Shown here: positions 48,601-59,211 of the stretch, piece by piece
Layout: every line of letters begins with the position of its first letter
How positions within the stretch are numbered: position 1 is the stretch's first letter
Origin: Myrica gale
Taxonomy: Eukaryota > Streptophyta > Magnoliopsida > Fagales > Myricaceae
Direction: 5' to 3'
NCBI GenBank assembly: GCA_963930655.1
Contig: OZ005607.1
Coordinates: 21,402,374-21,466,373 of the forward strand
DNA length: 64,000 bases
Notes under the pieces: generated by a model
Told to the model about the DNA's origin: nothing
Database searches by the model: none
The model's input: only the letters and a program-made list of their open reading frames with translations
Program-made: the position numbers and the translations under genes

Positions 48601-48946
48601 GCATTTGGGTCGAATTCCACGATATTTTGAAATATATATATATTATTAATTGGACATTTGTTAACAATATCGCAGATAGTAGCTCAGTCGACTATTCTAG
48701 GATTCTCTCCCTTCAATCTCAGCAGGTCATTTTCTGTAACCCCACCATTAGTCTCTCGCTCTCTTTCTCTCTCCCCCAAACCAAACAAAGGCCAAAGGTA
48801 GAAATTAAAGGAAGAGATGAGGGAGTGAAAGTTTCCAAAAAGACAAACCAACCCACCTTTCAGAACCATATAAGTGCTCTAGCTTTCCCACATAAAGTCT
48901 GGATACAACCTGCATCTGAGGAGAGACTTCAAGGAGCTCTCTGAAG

Positions 48947-51401
48947 ATGAGTACTGTAATGAATTACCGCCATGGAGGTGATGACAAGCGCCTGTGCTTC
49001 CAAGCCCCAACTTTCGTTGAGTGGCTGAAGCCATCACCCTCTACTTCATCTCTATCATCGTTTTCTTCTTCTTCTTCTTCATATATATCCTCTTCTTCCG
49101 TGACTCCCGATGAGTTCTTTCAAGAGAATATGCAATGTTTGCCTCTTCTAAGCCGGTTTACTGAGACGAACCCTTTGAGAGAGGAGCATATCAGAGTGCA
49201 AAAGGAGGGTTATGCGATCAAAGAAGAGAAGGTTGAGAAACTTACTGTTGCTTTGCACATTGGCTTGCCGAACACAGGTGATTCTGATGCTGATCAGAAG
49301 CAAAACTTTCTCCCTAAGGAAGAAGATGATCAATCCGCGAAGAAAATCTTCCATGGTTGTTCTTTTAACACGCAGAGTAGGTTTTGGATACCTACTCCGG
49401 CACAGATCCTTGTCGGACCGATGCAATTTGCGTGCTCCATATGCAGCAAGACCTTCAATAGGTACAATAACATGCAGGTTAGTTACTAATTCTGATCAAT
49501 CTCTTTTCTTCTTTCTGTAATTCTTGTTCATTAAGAACAATACGTATAAAAAACGATAAAATATTATTGGGAGGATCCTACAAAATTTTCTTAACTCATA
49601 TATGTATGTTTGAGGGTGAAAATTTTGGGTATTGGGGTTTGAAAAATATTATAAAGTAAAGAAATATTATAGGAGTTGGTGAAAAAGTGAACAGAGATAA
49701 GATTTTTAATAAATATTATAATAATAAAAAATTATGTGGTGCATTTTTTAGTAGTAAATTTAAAATTTTGAGCCCAATTAATTGGGGCTCAAACATGTAA
49801 GGCAATTAGTTTATGTGATATAATAGATATATATCATGCTCGGTATATGTATACATAAGGACAAAAGTTTTTACACATTCTTGCATGATTACCGAAAAAG
49901 AACAAAAGCTTCTTGCTTCAACAAGATAGATCGAGGTGTTGGCAATTAGTTTATTGCTCATACTATAGCTCTAATTGATGTCTTCCTTCTTAATGATGAT
50001 CGTTAAGTACGGCTACTCCACATTTTCCTGTACAACTCTTCTCTACTCCCTAAAGTATCATTTGCTTTTGAGGAGAGTAGAAATTGGCTCTAGAATGGCT
50101 TGGAAAATCCTTTCCACCGTTATCCTGTTTTATTCAGTTTTTCTACTCTGCTAAGAAGGTAGAAATTATGGGGAATTTCCTCAACCGAAAGTTTGGAGTT
50201 GATATTCCTGTGAATTAAGGGATATGACTATATAACATAGTGAACTATGTTTCCCAAAAGAAGGAGATCGAATTATACATCTCTAAAAACCTATTTGCTC
50301 TGAGTCAAATTTTACTTTACGATATAAGCTAATTTCCTTCCAATTTTACAAGAAACAAAAACAATATAATCCAAATCACTTACTTCTTAGTTGATTCTTT
50401 ATTTCCATTGCTATCACATTAAGCATTTTCTTAGATGTTCTTGCTCTACTGGCATGGGTATAATTCATTCAGCAAGTCCTCAATCGCAATCTTCTAGTAT
50501 ATCTAGCTACCACCAGGAATTAGAAGCTAATGGAAACAATTCTATAATCTAGCTAGCTAGTATTGCCTATAATTTAGCATGTTCTTAATTTTGCGAGTTG
50601 AAAATTCCAGCTAGCTAAACTTTGGATGCTCGTTCTTTAATTGATAGTTCTCAAACTTTTCGTTAAAAGGTGCAGGTAAACAGTCCTCTGGTCAAGGCAC
50701 TAACCAGCTTAAATAATTAATAAGCTTTTACAACTTCCACTTTCCTGATCTTATAGCTTTTCCTATGTTGCAATCTGAAATAGTTCATCCATAATGACAT
50801 TACTAGCTAGCTAGATAGTCTAAACTTGAAGGATTCTTTCTTAACCTTCCCTCAGATTATATATAGTTTCAAATAAATTTGATGCAATTTTTAGATAATT
50901 TGCTAACTATGATTATACTTATGAATTGAAAGGAAAATGCTGGTTTTTATTTTGTTGTATATATAGATGCACATGTGGGGTCACGGATCCGAATATAGAA
51001 AAGGGCCCGACTCACTCAAAGGAACACAACCAGCTGCCATGCTGCGGCTACCATGTTATTGTTGTGCTCAAGGCTGCAAGAACAACATCAATCATCCGCG
51101 AGCCAAGCCACTGAAAGACTTCAGAACACTCCAAACTCACTACAAAAGGAAGCATGGAGCAAAGCCATTTATGTGTAGAAAATGTGGGAAAGCATTTGCA
51201 GTCAAAGGAGATTGGAGAACACACGAAAAGAATTGTGGAAAGCTGTGGTATTGCACCTGTGGTTCCGACTTCAAGCATAAGAGGTCGCTTAAAGATCACA
51301 TCAGATCCTTTGGGAAGGGACATTATCCCCACCCTTCTCTCGATGGTTTTGAAGATGAGAAAGAGTGCATCACAGGGTCTGATGACGAATTTGCTCTCTG
51401 A
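48947..51401 (+). CDS. WIP-type C2H2 zinc-finger transcription factor (two exons, intact)
   Basis: Exons 48947-49477 and 50967-51401 (GT-AG intron of 1489 bp) encode 321 residues. The N-terminal part is Ser-rich (31-51). VALHIGLP (101-108) is the short conserved motif of WIP proteins. The family-defining WIP starts at 147 ([12 protein letters not shown]). Finger 1 has Cys163, Cys166, His179 and His183, and the intron falls inside it, as is usual for WIP genes. Fingers 2-4 follow: [11 protein letters not shown] with [27 protein letters not shown], and [19 protein letters not shown] proteins are nuclear regulators of organ and seed-coat development (TT1, NTT, DOT5). The C-terminus [13 protein letters not shown] recalls the WIP3 type, but subgroup is uncertain. 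The 5' leader is CT-rich (48745-48778). No defect is seen. Confidence 0.95.
49605..49800. mobile_element. MITE within the WIP intron
   Basis: ATGTTTGAG at 49607 and its inverse CTCAAACAT near 49797 bound about 190 bp. AAAATTTTGGG and its inverse extend the arms. The core (GGAGTTGGTGAAAAAGTGAA, then TTTTTAATAAATATTATAAT) is the inverse of the core of the MITEs at 16325 and 40132. It is intronic and does not touch the splice sites. Confidence 0.7.
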
Positions 51402-54400
51402 TCTGATCTTTACGAGTTTAATTTCTTCCCTTCAGCTTTGTTTAAAACGTACGCGCCGTATAGAAGTAAAGTCTCATGTCATGCCTATCTAAGCATGTGC
51501 TCAGCAACAAAAAATTCTCAACAAATTGCCGAGGCACATAGGGAGCGGTTTGTTGCGGAGCACTTGCTGCCTGATGGGCATATATATGTGATCTAGACAG
51601 TTTGCATTCTGGTAGTCTGGTATGATATTAATAAGCTACAGCTGATTACCTCAGGTGATGAAGTAGATGACTTTTCTTGTCTTAGCGTTAATACAAAGCT
51701 GTAGACATTAGATCAGTGTCAAGATTTTGTTACCCCGTTTAAGGAGAAAATTTGTCCGCTTCATTGCTCACCATGGTAATCTTTATTAAAGTACTTTAAT
51801 TATCTTTGTAATCATTCCTGCTTCATCATCTCTCTCTCTCTCTCTCTATCTTTCTCTCTCTCTCTAAATAGTTGATCTCTAATGACCGGTCTATTCTTAG
51901 TGCTGAAGGAAAATTTCACTATTACGTACGTATACTATATGTTATGCCACTGAGATTTATATAAAAGCTTCTCCAACTTGGTTATGATGGGTAATCTCTC
52001 AGAAGTCATCCCCACATCACGTTAAAGCTGGGAAAAGAAGAAAAAGGAACAACTAAGAGGAAAGCAATATTGCTTTCAGCTGCATGCTTCAACTGCTCCG
52101 TTAGAAACTAAGAGGTCTTGGCTTTAGCCTTTAATTAACTCATGACTATACCTATACGGTCAAATATTACATGTTTTTTGTACCTGTGCATGCACCCTAG
52201 ATTCTAAGATGGAGTATATAATAGGTTTGCTTAATAATTTCAACGCGATTAATAATTAATTATATGCATGCGTACGTGCGGGACACAAATTAATTAAGTA
52301 CTGTTTTATTCTTAAACATACAATCGGTCGAAGAGCAAATTAATTAATTAAGAAGATTTTTTAACTTTTACCTTATCAGAAGTATCACGTCCATTAATGT
52401 TATCTGATCAATGTGGATCGAAGTGATCATCCAACCTCTGAAAGGATGCATGATTTGCTTGTCTTTGTCTTCGAATTGCGTGGATTTAAATATTTCTAAA
52501 TACTCTTAGAAGACTAGAGCTTTACCTACTACAGCAATTAAAGTACAGAGGAAAAAACTGTACTAACCATGCCTTTTATAATTTAACTATAGATACCTGT
52601 AATTAAATTACACTGTATTATGTGCTTACTTTCAAAGGTCTAGTGGGGAAGTTGGTGAGAGTCCAATTTGGAGGCCTGCTTACCAAACCATATAAACCCA
52701 TCAATTCATGAGGTTTTAATATCAACTGGAGAATGATTGGGTACTAATTAATTAGCGCTGAAGGGGGAAATTCCAATAGTCTTTTCCTTGAGGACTTTGC
52801 AGACTACACCCATAGAATGAAATCAGGAAAAAGAAAAAAAAAATATTCTTTTGTATGAGGTATAACGAAATCCGCAAGGCTTTTTTTCTCAACCAAGACG
52901 TATCCTGATGATACATGATACACAAAACAAGAGCGAGAGAGAGAAAGAAGGGTTGAAATTGGTTTCTTTTGAGGTAGGCTTGACCGACTAAAAGGTGTAG
53001 AAATTTGTGAAATGGTGTTTGATTTTTTTGAAGGAAAGGGACGGCCTCCACCATGCTTTGTCGGGAGAGAGAAACTTTAGGGGAAAGGAACAGGTGCCCT
53101 CTTTAGCTGCATTGATTTTGCTAGTCAATCTGCGTTCACATTCTAACACAGCAGGCTCGGATGCGCTTGCTGTTCAGTCACTTTTCTTTAACCGGTAGCG
53201 GCAGTTTGCTTTGAAAACAATCTGTGGTTGGTGAGAGTTTGTGGGAGAGGCACGGTTTCTCTTCCCCAGTTTTTTACATGTTCATCAACAGTGAAGGCAT
53301 GGATCTGTGTCCCGTAGTCAGACGGCACAAAGAAATTTGCTATTGCAAAAGATTTACCTAGAATTAATAGGAAAAAGCGACGCTGAAAATGATCCAGCCA
53401 ACGCAAGGAGCTTTCTCGTGAGGTGAACCTTCAATGCTTCAGTTAAGAAACCGTGAGCGTGAACGAGAGACAATCCTCTTTATTGTGCAGGAATCTCGTA
53501 CAGTTTTTTATTTTCTAAAGGAATCTCGTACAGTTGATTGGATTTGCTGTAAAGGATCTTTTTGCGGGAAGAAAGTTCTTTTCGACTGATTGGACTTATT
53601 TTTCTAAACTTTAAGAGTTTCAAATACTCTCGCAAGTTCACATCATTTATCACAGGGACCTTTTGGGCCGTGGCCTACTTTATTCGATTAGAGCTTGTAG
53701 GATCCTCTTTAAGATTCTTTAGCAAGGCTTCTTGCGTTCCTATTGGGCGGGGTCTAGTCAAGTGGGCCGAGAAATATCTCTCCCATCAAATGGATAGGCA
53801 GAAGGTAGAAGTGCGTATATATACCAATCCAATGGACAGATTTTCCCATGGGCCTTCCAAAATTTCAGTAAGAATTTAAATTGAAATGCAGCGGGGCCTA
53901 GCTACCTAAATTCATATCATAATGGGCCTTTGCCTGTATGTCTTCTCGACATGAGTGATCGAGTTTACTGATTTGAGTTACCTATTGGGCTTCAATCAAA
54001 TGTTCAAGTAGTGTTTTCTTACCCAAAACTACAATCAGATTCTGTGCAGTCTGGCAGTAAGTACTACACATGGCAAGCTAATCAGCCATCAGACACTCTT
54101 TTATGTTTGCCCAAAAATTAATCTTGGAGAAATAGTGCAGGACTCATTACACCTACGACACCTACTTAAATTGGTTTTGATCTGATTTTAGAATAATTGA
54201 ACCCTTGCATTTGATTTAATTTGTAGAAAATTAAAACCCGCCTGTTGGGCCATAAATCGTTAGGCCAAAATCGTTAGACCTGATCACCCTTAGCCCGATT
54301 TGTCGCTGACAGCTCCGTCTAACTGTTTGATCCCTAATAAAGACTCCTCTAGGGTTTAGACTCCTAGTCGAGCACTCAAAGAGAGTCTGTATGATCGAAA

Positions 54401-54569
54401 GCTCTAACACCCATAGTGGGACTGTAAGACTTACCTTTTTTATAATAAACTCCTAGTAAGACTATAATCCCTTGGCACCTATAAAAACAAGGGACCCCTC
54501 CAATTCTTGATATACTGAATCACTTCTCTATACCTAAAGACTTTTCTTAGGCGTGTTTGCTTAGGAGAT
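51402..54569. other. Intergenic, no gene recognised
   Basis: The left part holds the presumed WIP 3' UTR and a CT microsatellite (about 51830-51865). In 52750-53900 stop-free stretches of 100 and 105 codons on both strands show no recognisable domain. The final 8 bases (TCAATAAC) start the hAT target duplication. Confidence 0.5.
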
Positions 54570-54577
54570 TCAATAAC

Positions 54578-55093
54578 TAGGGCTGAACAAAACCGGACCG
54601 CAGCCCGGACCGGACCGGATTTGCGGTCCGGTCCGGTCTTAATTTTAAAAAAGCGGTCCGGTCCGGTCTGTATATTTATGAAATGCGGTCCGGACCGGAC
54701 CGGACCGCATTTCATATTTTTTTAATTTTTTAAAATATTTTAAAAAATAATCGCGCCTATACTCTGCGTAAATTTATTTATTTTTAATTTTTTAAATATT
54801 AAAAAATAATCGCACTGCGCAGAGCCTATGCTCTGCGCAGTGCATATAGCTCTGCGCGCAGAGCTATAGCGCAGTGCCTATTGCGCAGAGCCCGCGTTGT
54901 GCGGCACTGCGAAATTTTTTTAAATTTTTTTAAAAAAAATTTAAATCCGGTCTGGACCACTTAAGTGGTCCAGACCGGACCGCATTTCTTGAAACCGGAC
55001 CGGACCGGACCACATATATGTGGTCCGGTCCGGTCCTTTAATATTGGAGGACCGGAAATGCGGTCCGGACCGCATTTCCGATTTTCACCCCTA
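54578..55093. mobile_element. Non-autonomous hAT element, 516 bp
   Basis: The ends TAGGGCTGAACAAAACCGG and the inverse of TAGGGGTGAAAATCGG are flanked by a perfect 8-bp duplication TCAATAAC (54570-54577, 55094-55101). Dense subterminal repeats of CGGTCCGGTCCGG and its inverse occupy both ends. The middle holds CTCTGCGCAGTG palindromes in AT-rich DNA. Stop-free stretches through it are repeat translations, not genes. It lies about 1 kb upstream of the PARP3-like gene. Confidence 0.93.
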
Positions 55094-55401
55094 TCAATAA
55101 CTGGCGTATGGCAACAGAGGTTAGGGTTGTACTTCCTCAGCCCAATAGACCGCAAAATGCATCTGGACCGTAAAATGTTGAGCGGCATGTACAGCCCCAA
55201 CCACCGCTATAACATTATTCTCCACCTCTCTAGGTGCAGGTGGACACGTCCAGGTACCCAAGAATCCGCCAATAGCAGAAACCAAAGCATTGGTATAAAT
55301 CTTCATGCAACTTATTTATAGAGCCTAAACGTACGCTGTAGGAGTTTACTGACGTAGAGTACCGCCTGTCAATGGTTTAGCCTTCGTGAAGTACCCATTT
55401 G

Positions 55402-55411
55402 GACACGTGTC
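55402..55411. promoter_or_regulatory. Palindromic G-box/ABRE upstream of the PARP3-like gene
   Basis: GACACGTGTC is a perfect G-box with flanking bases typical of ABA-response elements, followed at once by ACAGGTG. It lies about 660 bp upstream of the first PARP3 coding trace. Plant PARP3 is known for seed expression, so an ABRE would fit, but use of the site is inference. Confidence 0.4.
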
Positions 55412-57585
55412 ACAGGTGTTCAAGCTTCAAAACAGATGGTGGTTTTCGGGGACGACAGAGGAGCTGGTAACGTTGCGGTTAAACTATGTACGTGTCGCTT
55501 TGGGGGGGTTGTCTTTGCCGCAAGATTGGTCATGTAAAAGGAGTCGCTTGGCATATCTTCCACAACCTTGTTGCACGGATAAACTGTTGGTTCTGCTAGA
55601 TTTGGAGTGATTTTTTCATCGGTTTCTAGTAGTAGTAGAGTACGTTTTACTCCACTGTTGTTTGGAAGACAGAAACAAAGCGTTGAAAGATGAAGGTTCG
55701 TTCTCATCTTTCTACTAATTTGAAGGAGTTCTAGACTGTTCTGTTTTCTTCTCGTACCCATATGATATAGTATATACTTTTAATCCATTCTCTTTCAATT
55801 GTGCTTGTTTATTGAATGGTAACTTGCTTGCAGCTTCCAAAAATATGGCTGCAAGAAGCGAACCTGCTACTTTTCTTTCTGTCTCATCATAATTTGCTTC
55901 CCATGACTTAAGCTCTCCATCTGTCTGATGGAATGATTTAATCTGCTTAAGGGCCTTAAAGGGTGAACTGCCATGTAATATACAAGGGTTGCAAAACTGA
56001 AAAAAAAAAAAAACAATGGCTTGGTAGGAGGGGAGTTTTCTTAAATGGCGTACGGTGGTTTTTCGAACAGGTTCATGAGACAAGGTCTCATTCTCGCGCG
56101 TCTGCCCGGGGAAGAGAAGGTGCAGACAAGGAAGCAGATGGCAGAAAAGACTGAACATGAAGCAGGGCATTCTCTAAAGAAACCCAAGCCTGAAAATGAC
56201 AATGGCCAGACTAACCGGAAAGCTGCAGAAGAGATACTTCCGGAGTTTGAAGGATTCTGTAAAGCCATTAGAGAAAATCTCTCCATCCAACAAATGCGGG
56301 AAATACTGGAAGCCAACGGCCAAGATTCCTCTGGCCCTGATAGTGATATTATAGCTAGATGATTAGTCTAACATCCACTTGATCACAATTCACAAACACA
56401 TATTACAAGCATTTCGTAGTGATTTATAGTAGTCCTTTGTTCTAGTGGAAGTTGCCTGTCATAGTCATTAATGTTAGCTGTGTACAGCCAGGACTCGCTT
56501 TTTTTTGGGCCATTAGAGAAATGCCCTGTTTGCAACGGCTACCTGGAATTCGCGCGCACAGTTATATTTGCACAGGGTTTCTTAGTGAGTGGTCTTCCTG
56601 CACCTTCAGCACGAAGGATCCACCAAGGAAGCAAGAACCAACCAAAATCCCATATTCCGTTCTCAACTCTCATGTTGCACATGTAGTTTATTCTTCCACA
56701 GAACTCAATTTTATCCTTATGCTGATGTTTGTGCCCAATATATTGGTCATCAATTGAGCTTTCTCTGTCTTTTGTATAGTTAATAAAGAAGTATCAGGAT
56801 CTCAGCCTTCGGCCTCGAAGAAATGTAGCCATCTTGGCCAAACCTTTTACGGGAATTATGATTTGTCTCACGGGCCGTCTTTCTCGAACACACGTATGTC
56901 AGACATTCAACTGCTACTGATAACTAAATGGCTTGCTCTCATGATTAATCCCATGTAGCACGCAGGGAGTTCAAATATGGATTATTTATATGTTGTCATG
57001 GTGAATGCAGGACTACTGGAGAAAAGAAATCGGAAAACTTGGAGGGAAAGTTTCGAACCCTGTCATTGGTAACATCGCAGTCTAAGAAAATTTTAAACTG
57101 TCAACTGCTATGAGGGGCACATGCTAATATCTTGCACTGGCATTCATTGTAACGACCCTTGCAGGTGTGACTTGTCTGGTTACGTCGCCTGCTGAGAGAG
57201 AGCGTGGTGGTTCAACTAAGCTTGCGGATACATTGTGAGTGTACAGGCATTTTAGGACTATAATTACACATCGTTCTTGGCGAGCTGTAGATGTTACTAT
57301 AGGCGTACATGCTCATGCAATTGCATGATCTTCACAAGTCAGGGAGAGTCATTGGAGATTAGCTCTTCTTGCAATCGGCTTTCAAGACACCAAATATCAA
57401 TTGTGATTGGGATCTTTTGCAGGGAGATAGGCATACCTGTAGTACGCGAAGCTTGGTTGGTAGATAGCATTAATAAAAAAGAACCCCAGCCTCTCGAAGC
57501 TTTTGATATCGCTAGTGATCTTGTAGTGGAAAGAAAAGGAATTCCGTGGGACAAACATGATCCTAGTGAGGAGGCAGTCCAATCG

Positions 57586-57821
57586 GAGAGGGGATTGCCT
57601 CCGGATGAACGGCTGGATGCCGTCCATCCAGCCATCCAGTGGTTTCCAGCCGTCCATCCAGCAATCCAGTGGTTGGGAGCCCGGGCAGGGGGCTGCCCGT
57701 GCTACCCGGGGCAGGTGTGGGTCCCGGGCGGGACCCACCTGCTCCCCGGCTCCCAACCACCAGATGTCCGGATGGACAGCATCCGGTCGTCCATCCGGAC
57801 ATCCGGAACGGATTGCCTTCC
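57586..57821. mobile_element. GC-rich foldback (Mutator-like MITE?) inserted in a PARP3 exon
   Basis: PARP3 similarity stops after DPSEEAVQS at 57585 and resumes at about 57831 just before LKIFGKRG. The intervening 236 bp is GC-rich, unlike its surroundings, and folds back: CCGGATG repeats at the left face CATCCGG repeats at the right, with GGTTGGGAGC near the middle of both arms. GTCCAATCG (57577-57585) and GTCGAATCG (57822-57830) match at 8 of 9 bases, the length of a Mutator-type duplication. A second direct pair, GGATTGCCT (57592 and 57810), lies just inside, so the exact ends are not certain. Confidence 0.72.
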
Positions 57822-58157
57822 GTCGAATCGCTCGCTCTCTGGGTGCAGTTAAAGATTTTCGGCAAAAGAGGAGTACATAAGGAGAGTAAATTGCAGGAAG
57901 AAGGTGGAGAGATCTTTGAAAAAGATGGGATACTGTACAACTGCGCCTTTTCTCTCTGCGAATTGGGGCGAGGACTGAACGAGTAAGACCGAAATCATTC
58001 CACACACTGCTTTGAGTCGACCTTTTTGTGACTTTTTATTTGAGAATTTGAATTTACTTGGTGCGGCTAGTGTGTCTTGCAACTGATCACGGTACCAGAC
58101 TGTGGATTGCATCTGTACTATAAGAAAGGGAGGGTGGGTGATGATCCAAATGCGGAG

Positions 58158-59211
58158 AGAAGAAAAAGGTGAAAAATGAAGTGGGGAGAGAAATAGTAAC
58201 AAGAGACAAGAGATTTTAAGTGGTTCGGTCTAGAAGACCTACATCCACTGTGAAAGCCCTCTATGGCTGTATTTTGTATTATGAATCCATACAGATTACA
58301 ATTGAAGATCTCTATTTATAGAGATAATACAAAGCATAATAGGAGAATATCCTATATTTAAATTTGAATCTCTACATTTGAATTTGAATTTGAATTTGAA
58401 TTTGAATCTTCATAACAATATCAAAAATTTGATATTGTGATAATCATAATATCATATCAAATCTTTAAGATTTGATTATGATATTATCTCTAACATCCTC
58501 CCTCAAACACAAGATGGAGAAATCTGAAATCTTGTGTTTGAAAAACGAGATCTGAAGGTGATTGGACCTTGAAGTCATAGATCCTTGCTCCCTTGCTGAT
58601 CTTTGCTCCTTTGCTGAACATATTTTTTTTTTTTGAATTTGATCGGACCTTGAAATCATATCATAGGCACACGACCTTGAATACAGGCTGAAAGTGATCG
58701 GACCTTGAAATCATAGGCACACGACCCTTGGCAAACATATCTCTGCTCTGTCTTTTTTCTCTCTTTCTTTCACTCACCTATTTTTTTTCTCTCAAACGGA
58801 GATTTGCTGTAAGTACAGCGACGGTGAAATTCACCAACTTTTAAGGATGCGGAATTTTGTTGCTCTGATACCAAGAAGAAAAAGGTGAAAAATGAAGTGG
58901 GGAGAGAAATAGTAACAAGAGACAAGAGATTTTAAGTGGTTCGGTCTAGAAGACCTACATCCACTGTGAAAGCCCTCTATGGCTGTATTTTGTATTATGA
59001 GTCCATACAGATTACAATTGAATATCTCTATTTATAGAGATAATACAAAGCTTAATAGGAGAATATCCTATATTTAAATTTGAATCTCTACATTTGAATT
59101 TGAATTTGAATTTGAATTTGAATCTTCATAACAATATCAAAAATTTGATATTGTGATAATCATAATATCATATCAAATCTTTAAGATTTGATTATGATAT
59201 TATCTCTAACA
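58158..59211 (-). mobile_element. Complete 1054-bp TRIM retrotransposon in a PARP3 exon
   Basis: Two LTRs of exactly 338 bp (58158-58495 and 58874-59211) differ at three sites only. On the minus strand each starts TGTTAGAGATAATATC. The 5' LTR (right copy) is followed at once by TGGTATCAGAGCAAC, the binding site for initiator tRNA-Met, and the 3' LTR is preceded by the polypurine tract TTTGAGGGAGGA. The target duplication CGGAG flanks the element (58153-58157, 59212-59216). The 378-bp internal region has no ORF. LTRs carry a TTTGAA hexamer repeat. Removing element and one CGGAG restores the WGR reading across the junction. Confidence 0.96.

Noticed and set aside
53562..53879. 105-codon plus-strand ORF
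   Set aside because: No recognisable domain, no splice context and no matching upstream promoter; could not be supported as a gene.
54479..55321. ORFs rich in RTGPHF/CGPVRSG repeats
   Set aside because: They translate the CGGTCCGG subterminal repeats of the hAT element and are not genes.
55715..56170. 151-codon minus-strand ORF opposite the PARP3 5' region
   Set aside because: It overlaps PARP3-derived sequence on the other strand and crosses an A-run; no recognisable product, so it is a shadow.
57277..58005. Long ORFs of 191-202 codons on both strands
   Set aside because: They run through the GC-rich foldback element; only the part at about 57418-57585 is genuine PARP3 coding sequence. 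The rest is repeat translation.
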